Source of the DNA: Eubacteriales bacterium
GTDB lineage: Bacteria > Bacillota > Clostridia > Lachnospirales > Lachnospiraceae
DNA: 64,000 nt
Assembly: GCA_030537195.1 (NCBI GenBank)
Contig: JAUNOK010000008.1
Coordinates: forward strand, 24,698-88,697
Direction: 5' to 3'
The position numbers and the translations under genes are program-made. Shown piece by piece: positions 54,655 through 63,594 of this stretch (its first letter is position 1; each line of letters opens with the position of its first letter). The notes under the pieces were generated by a model. That model made no database searches. It saw nothing but the letters and a program-made list of their open reading frames with translations, and was not told where the DNA came from.

Positions 54655-54885
54655 ATGAAAGAATTAGTGGAAATTATCGCTAAGGCACTAGTTGATAATC
54701 CGGATGAGGTTGTAGTAACAGAAACTGAAAAAGATAAGGCTCTTGTAGTCAATCTTAAGGTTGCTCCTTCGGATATGGGCAAGGTTATCGGCAAGTCTGG
54801 TAGAATTGCCAAGTCAATAAGAGCAGTTGTTTCAGCTGCGGCTTCTAAGAGCGACAAGAAAGTGATTGTTGAGATTGATAACTAA
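54655..54885 (+). CDS. khpA: KH-domain RNA-binding protein KhpA
   Basis: 76 residues, one KH domain with the GxxG loop in GKVIGKSGRIAKSIRAVVSAAA. ATG 54655 follows GGAGGTG. It binds RNA, in streptococci together with KhpB/EloR, and affects cell elongation. A short terminator follows, so rimM is partly uncoupled. Confidence 0.94.
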   Translation: MKELVEIIAKALVDNPDEVVVTETEKDKALVVNLKVAPSDMGKVIGKSGRIAKSIRAVVSAAASKSDKKVIVEIDN

Positions 54886-54903
54886 ACAAACACTACTGTC
54901 TAA

Positions 54904-54930
54904 GGCAGCCTTTCGGGGCTGTCTGTTTTG
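54904..54930 (+). terminator. Intrinsic terminator after khpA
   Basis: GGCAGCC and GGCTGTC form a 7-bp stem (one G-T pair) around a TTTCGG loop, followed by TGTTTTGTT. Confidence 0.75.
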
Positions 54931-54969
54931 TTATTTATATATACATTTATGCCAGAATGGAGAATTTAA

Positions 54970-55488
54970 GTGGAAGATATGTTAAGGGTAGGGGTCATTA
55001 CATCGACCCACGGAATCAGAGGTGAAGTTAAGGTATTTCCTACAACAGATGATCCTCTTCGTTTTAAGAAACTTAAGAAATGTGTTATCGATGGAAAAAG
55101 AGAACAGGTAGCTGTCACTGTATCTTCAGTTAAATTCTTTAAGCAGTTCGTAATACTTAAGTTTAAAGAGTTTGATGACATCAATGATATAGAGAAATAC
55201 ACAAAATGCGACTTGCTCGTTTCAAGAGAAGATGCTGTTAAACTTGAGCCGGGAGAGTATTTTATATGCGATCTTATCGGACTTGATGTAATAACAGATG
55301 AAGGAAAACATTTGGGCGTACTGAAAGACGTATTAGAAACAGGCGCTAACAATGTGTATGAAGTAGAGGCGGACAATGGCGAAAGCTATTTAATACCGGT
55401 TATTGACCAGTGTATATTAGATCATGACCTTGATAAGAAGACTATAACAGTTCACATCTTACCTGGTCTGCTTGATATTAATAAATAA
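54970..55488 (+). CDS. rimM: Ribosome maturation factor RimM
   Basis: 172 residues from a GTG at 54970, which has GGAG 7 nt upstream; ATG 54979 is further away. N-terminal RimM domain (VGVITSTHGIRGEVKVFPTTDDPLRF), then a PRC barrel (GEYFICDLIGLDVITDEGKHLGVLKDVLETGANNVYEV). It helps mature the 30S head with S19. trmD, which normally follows in the order rpsP-khpA-rimM-trmD-rplS, is absent. Confidence 0.95.
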   Translation: MEDMLRVGVITSTHGIRGEVKVFPTTDDPLRFKKLKKCVIDGKREQVAVTVSSVKFFKQFVILKFKEFDDINDIEKYTKCDLLVSREDAVKLEPGEYFICDLIGLDVITDEGKHLGVLKDVLETGANNVYEVEADNGESYLIPVIDQCILDHDLDKKTITVHILPGLLDINK

Positions 55489-55510
55489 TAAAGAAAATGT
55501 ATTTTTAGTC

Positions 55511-55539
55511 TTGCATTATTTGCAGGATTATGATAATCT
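55511..55539 (+). promoter_or_regulatory. Sigma-A promoter of rplS
   Basis: TTGCAT, a 17-bp spacer and TAATCT with an extended-10 TG. It gives rplS its own transcript with a leader of about 70 nt. Confidence 0.65.
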
Positions 55540-55560
55540 AAATAAGTTGTGAGAAAAAGG

Positions 55561-55597
55561 GATGGTCCTCTGTTACAGAACCTGTATTAAGAACATC
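55561..55597 (+). ncRNA. Candidate structured rplS leader (L19-leader-like)
   Basis: GATGGTCCT (55561-55569) pairs with AAGAACATC (55589-55597) at seven of nine positions, enclosing TACAG/CTGTA with an AAC loop. Firmicute rplS genes are known to have autoregulatory L19 leader RNAs in this position; the match to that family is inferred and not checked. Confidence 0.45.
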
Positions 55598-55618
55598 ATA
55601 ATATTAAGGAGGTCACAC

Positions 55619-55966
55619 ATGAATACAATTATTAAGAACATCGAAGATGCTCAGCTTAAGGCTCAGGCTCCTGAGTTCAGAGTTGGTGATACTGTAAGAG
55701 TATCAGCTAAGATTAAGGAAGGAAACCGTGAAAGAATCCAGGTTTTCGAAGGAACAGTATTAAAGAAGCAGGGAACTGGCGTTAGAGCTACATTTACAGT
55801 AAGAAAGATTTCTAACGGCGTTGGCGTTGAGAAGACATGGCCATTACATTCACCTATCGTTGAGAAGGTTGAAGTTGTAAGACGCGGTAAGGCTAGAAGA
55901 GCTAAGCTTAACTACTTAAGACAGAGAACAGGTAAGGCTGCTAAGGTTAAGGAATTAGTTAGATAA
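55619..55966 (+). CDS. rplS: 50S ribosomal protein L19
   Basis: 115 residues from ATG 55619, after [75 protein letters not shown] are standard. It sits at the 30S-50S interface. Encoded alone between its own promoter and a terminator, with trmD missing upstream. Confidence 0.98.
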   Translation: MNTIIKNIEDAQLKAQAPEFRVGDTVRVSAKIKEGNRERIQVFEGTVLKKQGTGVRATFTVRKISNGVGVEKTWPLHSPIVEKVEVVRRGKARRAKLNYLRQRTGKAAKVKELVR

Positions 55967-55980
55967 TTTTGTTATTCACG

Positions 55981-56011
55981 GTAAGGGACATTTGAAAAAA
56001 TGTCCCTTTAC
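55981..56011 (+). terminator. Terminator after rplS
   Basis: GTAAGGGACATTT and AAATGTCCCTTTAC form a 13-bp stem with a small A-rich loop. The T-run after it is weak (TTATATTTA), so leakage into lepB is likely. Confidence 0.75.
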
Positions 56012-56044
56012 TTATATTTAAGCGACAAGTGAGGTCGGAATACT

Positions 56045-56602
56045 ATGAGATTTTTTCAGAGAAGATATCAGGAAAATACCACTCTGCTTAATATATGCAA
56101 ATATGTTGCAGATGTATGTATTGTAATTGTACTTGCCTATGTTCTGGTAACATTCATATGCTGCCGTTCTACAGTAGTAGGTAATTCAATGGAGGGAACA
56201 TTATCCAATGATAATACTGTACTTATAAACAGAATATCATATGCATTCAATGGCCCTAAGAGATTTGACTGCATAGCTTTCGAACAGGATTCTGTTGATT
56301 CCTCTAAGATATACATAAAGAGAGTTATCGGATTGCCAGGGGAAACTGTCCAGATAAAAGATGGTAAGGTATATATTAATGATGCCCAGCTTGATGATTA
56401 TGTTGATACATCAATACTTACTCCGGGCATAGCAGCTAATCCATATAAGCTTGCTGATGATGAATATTTTGTACTTGGAGATAATCGTAATAATAGTGAA
56501 GACAGCCGTTTTGCCAGTGTTGGAATGGTTAAACGCAGTAATATTGTAGGTAAAGTGTGGATGGTAATAGAACCATTCAGTTCATTTGGTTTCGTTAAAT
56601 AA
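56045..56602 (+). CDS. lepB: Signal peptidase I
   Basis: 185 residues, single N-terminal membrane helix (about 22-40), as in Gram-positive SipS. Catalytic Ser48 in VVGNSMEGTL; the Lys lies in YIKRVIGLPGETVQIKDGKVYIN; then GDNRNNSEDSRFASVGMV. It cuts signal peptides of exported proteins outside the membrane. The start of rbgA is 11 bp after its stop. Confidence 0.95.
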   Translation: MRFFQRRYQENTTLLNICKYVADVCIVIVLAYVLVTFICCRSTVVGNSMEGTLSNDNTVLINRISYAFNGPKRFDCIAFEQDSVDSSKIYIKRVIGLPGETVQIKDGKVYINDAQLDDYVDTSILTPGIAANPYKLADDEYFVLGDNRNNSEDSRFASVGMVKRSNIVGKVWMVIEPFSSFGFVK

Positions 56603-56613
56603 TGGAGATAGAT

Positions 56614-57513
56614 ATGGAAGAGAAGAAAAGAGCCATTAACTGGTATCCTGGTCATATGACTAAAGCCAGACGAATGATGGAAGAAGATATAAAACTTGTT
56701 GACCTTGTTATCGAGATTGTGGATGCGCGTATTCCATTAAGCAGCCGTAATCCAGATATTGACAAGTTGGCAAAGAACAAGGCACGAATTGTATTATTGA
56801 ATAAATCGGACCTTGCAGATGATACAGTAACAGATGAATGGATAACATATTTTAAGGATAAAGGCTTTTACTGCCTTAAGCTTAATTCAAGACTCAATGT
56901 AAGCAACCGTGCAGTTAATAATCTTATTACTACTGCATGTTCTGCCAAGATTGAAAGAGACAGGGCAAGAGGAATTAAGAACCGTTCTATTAAAGCAATG
57001 ATTGTTGGAATACCTAATGTAGGTAAATCAACATTTATTAATTCATTCACTGGAAGGAAGAGTGCCAAGACAGGCAATAAGCCAGGTGTTACTAAAGGAA
57101 AACAATGGATAAGGATTAACGGAAGCGTTGAGCTTCTCGATACTCCGGGTATACTCTGGCCTAAGATTGAGGATAGAAATGTCGGTGAAAGACTTGCCAT
57201 GATTGGTTCGATTAATGACCAGATTCTTAATATTGAAGAACTGGCTCTGGAAACCATCAAATTTCTTAAAAAGAATTATCAGGCCCAGCTTTACAGCCGT
57301 TATGACATAACAGAAGATATATTTGATAATGTCGATACTGAGACAATGATGAATCCTGAGAATGCTGTTGCGCTCTGCATTATGGATCATATTGCAAGAA
57401 AACGCGGCTGCATTAAGAAAGGTTCAGATATTGATTATGAAAAATGTGCTGCATGTATTCTTGATGATTTCAGAGAAGGAAAGATTGGCAATATCTCTCT
57501 TGAAAGACCTTAA
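56614..57513 (+). CDS. rbgA: Ribosome biogenesis GTPase RbgA (YlqF)
   Basis: 299 residues from ATG 56614 (GGAG 5 nt upstream); an ATG at 56602 overlaps the lepB stop. The circularly permuted GTPase order is visible: WYPGHMTKARRMM, then NKSDL (G4), GIPNVGKSTFINSFTG (G1), DTPGILWPK (G3). It is needed for late 50S assembly. Followed by rnhB as in B. subtilis. Confidence 0.95.
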   Translation: MEEKKRAINWYPGHMTKARRMMEEDIKLVDLVIEIVDARIPLSSRNPDIDKLAKNKARIVLLNKSDLADDTVTDEWITYFKDKGFYCLKLNSRLNVSNRAVNNLITTACSAKIERDRARGIKNRSIKAMIVGIPNVGKSTFINSFTGRKSAKTGNKPGVTKGKQWIRINGSVELLDTPGILWPKIEDRNVGERLAMIGSINDQILNIEELALETIKFLKKNYQAQLYSRYDITEDIFDNVDTETMMNPENAVALCIMDHIARKRGCIKKGSDIDYEKCAACILDDFREGKIGNISLERP

Positions 57514-57542
57514 TAAGGATTCAGGCAGAAAGGGGCATATAC

Positions 57543-58199
57543 ATGACACTTAAAGAAGAACGCGAACTTAAGAAAGCAGCAAAGCTTGAGGCTGAGAAGC
57601 AGCGCATTGAAGCTATGCGTGAATATGAAGAAACCTATGATACATTTTCTTATATATGCGGAATAGATGAAGCAGGAAGAGGTCCTCTTGCAGGTCCTGT
57701 TGTTGCAGGTGCAGTAATTCTTCCTAAAGGGAAAAGAATTCTCTATGTAAATGATTCCAAGAAATTAAGCGAGAAAAAAAGAGATGAACTCTTCGATGTA
57801 ATAAAAGAAGAAGCTCTTTCATATGGAATCGGAATTGTATCTCCAGAAAGAATTGATGAGATTAATATACTGCAGGCAACTTATGAGGCTATGCGTGATG
57901 CTGTCAGCCAGTTATCCGTACAGCCTGATATACTTCTCAATGATGCAGTTACAATACCTGGAATAGATATTAAACAGGTTCCGATTATCAAAGGTGATGC
58001 CAAGAGCCTTACAATCGCATCTGCAAGTATTCTTGCCAAAGTAACAAGGGACAGACTTATGACTGAATATGATTCTATATATCCAGAATACGGCTTTGCA
58101 AAGCACAAAGGCTATGGGACCAAAGTCCATATAGAAGCAATTAAAGAGTATGGTCCATGCCCTATACACAGAAGAACATTTATCAAGAATTTCATATAA
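57543..58199 (+). CDS. rnhB: Ribonuclease HII
   Basis: 218 residues. After a charged helical N-terminus, the catalytic region GIDEAGRGPLAGPVVAGAVILP holds the Asp-Glu pair; further conserved acids lie in LLNDAVTIPG and KVTRDRLMTEYDSIYPEYGFAKHKGYGT. It removes single ribonucleotides and RNA-DNA hybrids. Operon with yraN, 27 bp away. Confidence 0.96.
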   Translation: MTLKEERELKKAAKLEAEKQRIEAMREYEETYDTFSYICGIDEAGRGPLAGPVVAGAVILPKGKRILYVNDSKKLSEKKRDELFDVIKEEALSYGIGIVSPERIDEINILQATYEAMRDAVSQLSVQPDILLNDAVTIPGIDIKQVPIIKGDAKSLTIASASILAKVTRDRLMTEYDSIYPEYGFAKHKGYGTKVHIEAIKEYGPCPIHRRTFIKNFI

Positions 58200-58226
58200 T
58201 TACTATAAAAGAAAAGCAGGTAGATA

Positions 58227-58574
58227 ATGACCGTTAATAAAAGAACTATCGGAGCAGATAAAGAACAGCTTGCAGCAGAGTATCTTATTGATAATGGTTA
58301 TACTGTGCTGGAACGCAACTTCCGAAGCAGAACCGGTGAGATAGATATTATTGCTTCCAAAGATAATTATCTTGTATTCATTGAAGTTAAATACAGAAGC
58401 AGTAACCGCTATGGTGCTGCAATTGAAGCTGTTAATTATAAAAAGCAGCAGACTATAAGAAAAGTTGCCAGTTATTATCTTGCAACAAGATACAAAAGCT
58501 GTGATATTCCATGCCGTTTTGATGTATTAGGCATAGATGGCGGGGCTATAACACATATTAAAAATGCTTTTTAA
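58227..58574 (+). CDS. yraN: YraN/UPF0102 family endonuclease-like protein
   Basis: 115 residues with a PD-(D/E)xK-like core: EIDIIASKDNYLVFIEVKYRSS, preceded by AAEYLIDNGYTVLERNFRSRTGEID and followed by KKQQTIRKVASYYL. The family is universally found next to rnhB but its substrate is undefined. Nine bases separate it from the next gene's region. Confidence 0.93.
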   Translation: MTVNKRTIGADKEQLAAEYLIDNGYTVLERNFRSRTGEIDIIASKDNYLVFIEVKYRSSNRYGAAIEAVNYKKQQTIRKVASYYLATRYKSCDIPCRFDVLGIDGGAITHIKNAF

Positions 58575-58588
58575 CAAGGATAATGATT

Positions 58589-59473
58589 ATGAATATTAAA
58601 CATATTGATGCAGATTCATTATTTAATGGTCTGGACGGTGCAACAATTAATAACTCAACAAGATTATGTGATAAGAATGGTATTACGTATATAGAATTTA
58701 CACCTTTTGATAAATTTGACTGGGTTAAGCTTCATTTTTCAACACGACTTGGCGGCATAAGTGAAGGAATATATTCAAGCATGAATTTCTCTTTTGACAG
58801 AGGAGACAGCTATGATAATGTGTATAAGAATTATGAATTATTCCTTGATACAATGGGACTTAAACCTGAAAACTGCGTATGCACCAAACAGACTCATACA
58901 ACTAATGTTCTGGTTGCTGATTCTTCAATGGCAGGAATGGGACTTACAAAGCCCAGAAGCTATGATAATGTTGACGGACTTGTAACTAATGAACCGGGAT
59001 TATGTCTTGTTACATATTTTGCAGACTGTGTTCCTGTATATTTTATTGACCCTGTCAACAAATGTATCGGAGCAGCCCATTCTGGCTGGCGTGGAACAGT
59101 AGCCAATATTACCCATGAGGTAGTAAAGCTTATGAAGAAAAACTACGGTTCACATCCTGAAGATATTCATACATTCATTGGTCCATCAATCTGTCAGGAT
59201 TGTTACGAGGTTGATGAAACAGTTGCAAACCAGTTCAGACAGGCTTACGGATTGAAAGAATCGGACATGATGTTATATCATACTAAAGATGATAAGTACC
59301 AGCTCAATCTTCAGACTGCGAATTATTATAATATGATTCATGATGGGATACTTTCTGAAAATATTGGAATAACGAACCTGTGCACAAGCTGTAACAGCGA
59401 ATGGCTATTCTCTCACAGGGCTTCTCACGGTAAAAGAGGTGTACTGTGCGGATTCATGAGCATATGCCAGTAA
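58589..59473 (+). CDS. YfiH/PgeF family multicopper-like purine nucleoside phosphorylase
   Basis: 294 residues from ATG 58589 (AAGGA 8 nt upstream). The metal triad of the DUF152 family is seen in KQTHTTNV (His), TYFADCVPVYFIDP (Cys) and GAAHSGWRGTVANI (His), then IGPSICQDCYEVDETV. Members hydrolyse or phosphorolyse adenosine and inosine; in E. coli YfiH edits peptidoglycan precursors. Exact role here uncertain. Confidence 0.92.
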   Translation: MNIKHIDADSLFNGLDGATINNSTRLCDKNGITYIEFTPFDKFDWVKLHFSTRLGGISEGIYSSMNFSFDRGDSYDNVYKNYELFLDTMGLKPENCVCTKQTHTTNVLVADSSMAGMGLTKPRSYDNVDGLVTNEPGLCLVTYFADCVPVYFIDPVNKCIGAAHSGWRGTVANITHEVVKLMKKNYGSHPEDIHTFIGPSICQDCYEVDETVANQFRQAYGLKESDMMLYHTKDDKYQLNLQTANYYNMIHDGILSENIGITNLCTSCNSEWLFSHRASHGKRGVLCGFMSICQ

Positions 59474-59508
59474 AAGTAATCTTCACCTCCTGATATGCTA
59501 ACAAAAAT

Positions 59509-59552
59509 ACCGGAGCAGATTGACCTTAATTGTCGGTTCAATCTGTCCCGGT
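59509..59552. terminator. Bidirectional terminator between the YfiH and membrane-protein genes
   Basis: ACCGGAGCAGATTGACC and GGTTCAATCTGTCCCGGT form a long stem (about 15 bp with small bulges), with AAAAAT on the left and TATTTTTA on the right. Confidence 0.9.
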
Positions 59553-59562
59553 TATTTTTATG

Positions 59563-60396
59563 TTATTTCTTGTTATGTTGTTCTTTATATCTGGCTCTTA
59601 ATTCTGCCTCTTCTGAAGAAAGCTTTGAACGGCCTTTCTTTCCGACTTTAGTTATAAGCAGATATATTGCTACCAGAATAGCAATAGGAATCGCAACTGT
59701 TAGTATTGAAGAAAGTGTTTCTGTAAATACACCATTCTCAAATATGGATTTCTTAACACTGGTATATTGTGCTGAATTAATTATATGTAAAATATCATTG
59801 ACCATGTCTTCCGTAATCTCGTTGTCTTTAGACTGTAGAGAATACATATATATATATCCACGGGTTACAGTGTAATACTTTCTTGTATATATAGTCTGTT
59901 TCTCATCTGATACTGATGTGACCTCTGTCCTGAAATAAGGACGGTCATTGATTGTATCAATTGCTTTGCCTGTCATTGTTTCTGTCAGACTATCTTCCTG
60001 CTTGGAATTCTCAGAATCAATATAATTAAGAAACATGCCACTTAATTCATCCTGACTCAGTTCATCAAGATTAGACAGTGAAGAACCTGCCTTTATTCCA
60101 ACAACAGCAATTTCATAAGATAAATCTTTCGAAAATGCTTCAAGATATATGTTGGATGCACGCATGGCATTCTGTACTTCATTGGCATCATCAGCACCAA
60201 TATCTTTAAGATATGCATTGTTGCCTGTAGTTGTCTGCGTAAAGCATATAAGTTCTTCCGGAACATTTAACTTAAGGTCTATTGCCGAAAACTTATAGGA
60301 TGAATCTGCTGCCATTGCCGTAACTGATGGCAGTACCAATGCAGCAATCATTAACATAACTGGAAAAAATGTAAACTTCTTACGGAATAATTTCAC
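59563..60396 (-). CDS. Membrane-anchored extracytoplasmic protein of unknown function
   Basis: 277 residues from a GTG at 60396, fixed by AGGAGG 7 nt upstream on the minus strand. A signal peptide (KLFRKKF, hydrophobic run, AMAAD) leads to an outer domain of about 190 residues, then a membrane helix (about 230-250, LTVAIPIAILVAIYLLIT) and a cytoplasmic basic tail, KVGKKGRSKLSSEEAELRARYKEQ. The outer domain reads SAIDLKLNVPEELICFTQ, RPYFRTEVTS, YYTVTRGYIYMYSLQ, which suggests a mixed alpha/beta fold. I do not recognise the family. It is monocistronic, diverging from der. Confidence 0.85.
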   Translation of the reverse strand: MKLFRKKFTFFPVMLMIAALVLPSVTAMAADSSYKFSAIDLKLNVPEELICFTQTTTGNNAYLKDIGADDANEVQNAMRASNIYLEAFSKDLSYEIAVVGIKAGSSLSNLDELSQDELSGMFLNYIDSENSKQEDSLTETMTGKAIDTINDRPYFRTEVTSVSDEKQTIYTRKYYTVTRGYIYMYSLQSKDNEITEDMVNDILHIINSAQYTSVKKSIFENGVFTETLSSILTVAIPIAILVAIYLLITKVGKKGRSKLSSEEAELRARYKEQHNKK

Positions 60397-60449
60397 TAAA
60401 ATACCTCCTAAAGCGCCTGAAATCAATATTCTGTATGATATCACAGTGC

Positions 60450-60478
60450 TTTACAAAAAGCAATTAAACTGATATTAT
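60450..60478 (+). promoter_or_regulatory. Sigma-A promoter of der-plsY-gpsA
   Basis: TTTACA, a 17-bp spacer and TATTAT, 50 bp before the der start. Confidence 0.7.
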
Positions 60479-60528
60479 ATTATAGATTGCGTGTATTAAT
60501 TTTTTGTAAATTGAGAAATGAGGTAATT

Positions 60529-61854
60529 ATGAGTAAACCAATAGTTGCTGTTGTCGGAAGACCTAATGTTGGTAAATCAACTTTATTCAACAGTCTGTGC
60601 GGACAGCAGATTTCAATAGTTAAAGACACTCCAGGTGTCACAAGAGACAGAATTTATGCAGAAGTAAGCTGGTTAAACCACAATTTCACACTTATTGATA
60701 CTGGTGGTATCGAACCGGATACAGGCGATATTATCCTTGCCCAGATGCGTGAGCAGGCTGAGATTGCCATTGAAACAGCAGATGTAATTATATTCATGAC
60801 AGATGTAAAGCAGGGACTTGTAGATTCAGATTCCAAGGTTGCTGATATGTTAAGACGCTCACACAAGCCAGTTATTCTTGTTGTTAACAAGGTTGACAGC
60901 TTTGAGAAGATGATGCCTGATGTATATGAGTTCTACAATCTCGGAATTGGAGAGCCATTCCCTATATCAGCCGTTAATAAGTTAGGCTTTGGTGAAGTAC
61001 TTGATGAAGTAGTAAGCCATTTTCCAGAAGGTTCAGATACAGAAGAGGAAGATGACAGACCTAAGGTAGCCATCATTGGTAAACCTAATGTAGGTAAATC
61101 ATCTATTATCAATAAGCTCGTAGGTAAGAACAGAGTTATTGTATCTGATATTGCAGGAACAACACGAGATGCAATAGATACAGCCATCAAATACAATGGT
61201 AAGGAATATGTATTTATTGATACAGCCGGTCTTCGCCGTAAGAGTAAGATTAAAGAAGATCTCGAGCGTTTCAGTATCATCAGAACTGTTGCAGCTGTTG
61301 AGCGTGCAGATATAGCAATTCTTGTTATTGATGCCACAGAGGGTGTAACAGAGCAGGATGCCAAGATTGCCGGAATTGCACATGAAAGAGGCAAGGGTAT
61401 AATCATTGCTGTCAACAAATGGGATGATATTGAGAAAGACGACAAGACTATCTATGAATTTACTAATAAGATTAAAGATACTCTTGCATTCATGTCTTAT
61501 GCTGAGATTATATTTGTTTCTGCCAAGACAGGTCAGAGACTTAATAAGATATATGAATTAGTTGATCACATTGTTGATGCACAGACTATGCGTATTCCAA
61601 CAGGTGTACTTAACGAGATTCTTACAGAAGCTGTTGCCATGAAGCAGCCACCTTCAGATAAGGGTAAGAGACTTAAGATATATTACATGACTCAGGTTTC
61701 TGTTAAGCCACCAACATTTGTTATGTTCGTTAATGATGTAGAGCTTACACATTTTTCATATACAAGATATATTGAAAACAGAATAAGAGAATCCTTCGGA
61801 TTCAGAGGTACTTCTATCAGATTTATCAATAGAGAACGTAAGGAGAAAGAATAA
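60529..61854 (+). CDS. der: Ribosome biogenesis GTPase Der (EngA)
   Basis: 441 residues from ATG 60529, after TGAGG. Two GTPase domains in tandem: [11 protein letters not shown] ... DTGGI ... NKVDS, and [11 protein letters not shown] ... [11 protein letters not shown] ... NKWDD, then a KH-like C-terminal domain ([39 protein letters not shown]). It is essential for 50S assembly. plsY starts on the last base of its stop codon. Confidence 0.97.
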   Translation: MSKPIVAVVGRPNVGKSTLFNSLCGQQISIVKDTPGVTRDRIYAEVSWLNHNFTLIDTGGIEPDTGDIILAQMREQAEIAIETADVIIFMTDVKQGLVDSDSKVADMLRRSHKPVILVVNKVDSFEKMMPDVYEFYNLGIGEPFPISAVNKLGFGEVLDEVVSHFPEGSDTEEEDDRPKVAIIGKPNVGKSSIINKLVGKNRVIVSDIAGTTRDAIDTAIKYNGKEYVFIDTAGLRRKSKIKEDLERFSIIRTVAAVERADIAILVIDATEGVTEQDAKIAGIAHERGKGIIIAVNKWDDIEKDDKTIYEFTNKIKDTLAFMSYAEIIFVSAKTGQRLNKIYELVDHIVDAQTMRIPTGVLNEILTEAVAMKQPPSDKGKRLKIYYMTQVSVKPPTFVMFVNDVELTHFSYTRYIENRIRESFGFRGTSIRFINRERKEKE

Positions 61855-62516
61855 TGTTAGTTAAAATAGGTGTTCTTATATATGGATATTTCGCTGGAGC
61901 ACTCATTCAGGCTGGTTACTGGATGGGTAAGTTCAATAAGATTGACATCAGGGATTATGGCAGTGGCAATGCAGGAACTACCAATGTTATGAGAACTCTT
62001 GGCAAGAAGGCAGGAATTGCAACTTATCTTCTTGATGCATTCAAAGCGGTTATTGCCGATATATTAATACATTTTCTTATAGTGCCACACACAGCAGTTC
62101 CAGAAATGCTTTTATTCCTGTACTGCGGACTTGGTATTGTACTTGGACATAATTTCCCATTTTACCTTAAGTTTAAAGGTGGAAAGGGTATTGCAGCATC
62201 TTCTGGTGTTGTGATAAGTCTTATGCTTTTTCCTAAGTACTGTTTCATGTTCACAATATTTGGTATTGTGACATTTGCACTTGTAGCCAAGATAAGCAGA
62301 TATGTTTCACTGGCTTCACTTGTTGGAATGGCATTATTTTTCGTTGAATTCCTTATATGGGGATTGGCAGGATGGCTTCCTTTAGATGGTACAAGCCTTA
62401 TTGAAGGAACTATTATAGTTTTCGCTCTTGCAGCACTTGCATTTATCAGACACCGCAGCAATATTGTAAGACTGGTTCATGGAACAGAACGAAAAATCGG
62501 TGAGAAAAAGAATTAA
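61854..62516 (+). CDS. plsY: Acyl-phosphate:glycerol-3-phosphate acyltransferase PlsY
   Basis: 220 residues with five or six membrane helices. The three conserved loops are visible: RDYGSGNAGTTNVMRTLGKKAG, GHNFPFYLKFKGGKGIAASSGV and a late FIRHRSNIVRLVHGTERKIG. It uses acyl phosphate from PlsX to acylate glycerol 3-phosphate; gpsA, which supplies that glycerol 3-phosphate, follows 37 bp later, so the two steps are co-encoded. Confidence 0.96.
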   Translation: MLVKIGVLIYGYFAGALIQAGYWMGKFNKIDIRDYGSGNAGTTNVMRTLGKKAGIATYLLDAFKAVIADILIHFLIVPHTAVPEMLLFLYCGLGIVLGHNFPFYLKFKGGKGIAASSGVVISLMLFPKYCFMFTIFGIVTFALVAKISRYVSLASLVGMALFFVEFLIWGLAGWLPLDGTSLIEGTIIVFALAALAFIRHRSNIVRLVHGTERKIGEKKN

Positions 62517-62553
62517 ATTATAATACGCATTATGCGTAGATTGGAGTATAATT

Positions 62554-63564
62554 ATGGCAAATATAAGTGTTTTAGGAGCTGGAAGCTGGGGTTTAGGCCT
62601 TGCTTTACTTCTTAATAACAACGGTCACAATGTAACAGTATGGTCAGTTTTAAAGGATGAAGTTACCATGCTTCAGACAGAAAGAGAACATAAAAGATGT
62701 CTTCCGGGTGTCAGGATTCCAGACAGCATTACTATTTCCGGTGATACAGCCAATGTAATTAACAATGCTGATGTTCTTGTGCTGGCCGTAGCTTCTCCAT
62801 ACACACGTTCTACATCAAAATTAATAGCTCCTTTCGTTAAAGAAGGACAGATTATTGTCAATGTTGCAAAAGGTGTTGAAGAACATACACTTCTTACTCT
62901 GTGTCAGATAGTAGAAGAAGAAATTCCTCAGGCTAAAGTGGCTGTTTTATCTGGACCAAGTCATGCAGAAGAAGTAAGCCGTGGCATCCCTACAACATGT
63001 GTTATAGGTGCCCATGAAAAAAGCACTGCAGAATATCTGCAGAATATATTTATGAGTGATGTATTCAGAGTATATACAAGTCCTGATATGCTTGGTATAT
63101 GTATCGGTGGTGCATTAAAGAATGTAATAGCACTTGCTGCCGGCATTGCAGATGGTCTTGGATATGGAGATAACACTAAGGCTGCACTTATCACAAGAGG
63201 TAATGCAGAGATAACAAGACTTGGAGTTGCAATGGGAGCTAATCCTCATACATTTGCAGGTCTTTCAGGTATTGGTGATTTAATTGTTACATGTGCAAGT
63301 ATGCACAGCCGTAACAGACGTGCCGGAATCCTTATTGGTAAAGGATACACTAAAGATCAGGCAATGGAAGAGGTTCAGATGGTTGTTGAAGGTGTATTCT
63401 CTGCAAAAGCAGCATTAGAGCTTTCTAAGAAATACAACATAGAGATGCCTATTGTTGAACAGGTCAATAAGATTCTCTTTGAAGATAAGCCTGCGGCTGA
63501 AGCTGTTAAAGAACTTATGTTAAGAGACAAGAAAATAGAAATAGATAATTCCGAATGGAAGTAA
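62554..63564 (+). CDS. gpsA: Glycerol-3-phosphate dehydrogenase [NAD(P)+]
   Basis: 336 residues: Rossmann start SVLGAGSWGLGLALLLNNNGHNVTVW, VNVAKGVEEHTLLTLCQIV, LSGPSHAEEVSRGIPT, GGALKNVIALAAGIADGLGYGDNTKAALITRGNAEI (catalytic Lys) and GLSGIGDLIVTC. It reduces dihydroxyacetone phosphate to glycerol 3-phosphate for lipids. Ends the der-plsY-gpsA run. Confidence 0.97.
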   Translation: MANISVLGAGSWGLGLALLLNNNGHNVTVWSVLKDEVTMLQTEREHKRCLPGVRIPDSITISGDTANVINNADVLVLAVASPYTRSTSKLIAPFVKEGQIIVNVAKGVEEHTLLTLCQIVEEEIPQAKVAVLSGPSHAEEVSRGIPTTCVIGAHEKSTAEYLQNIFMSDVFRVYTSPDMLGICIGGALKNVIALAAGIADGLGYGDNTKAALITRGNAEITRLGVAMGANPHTFAGLSGIGDLIVTCASMHSRNRRAGILIGKGYTKDQAMEEVQMVVEGVFSAKAALELSKKYNIEMPIVEQVNKILFEDKPAAEAVKELMLRDKKIEIDNSEWK

Positions 63565-63594
63565 TCTTATTGAGTTAATAGAAGGGGAGAACTG

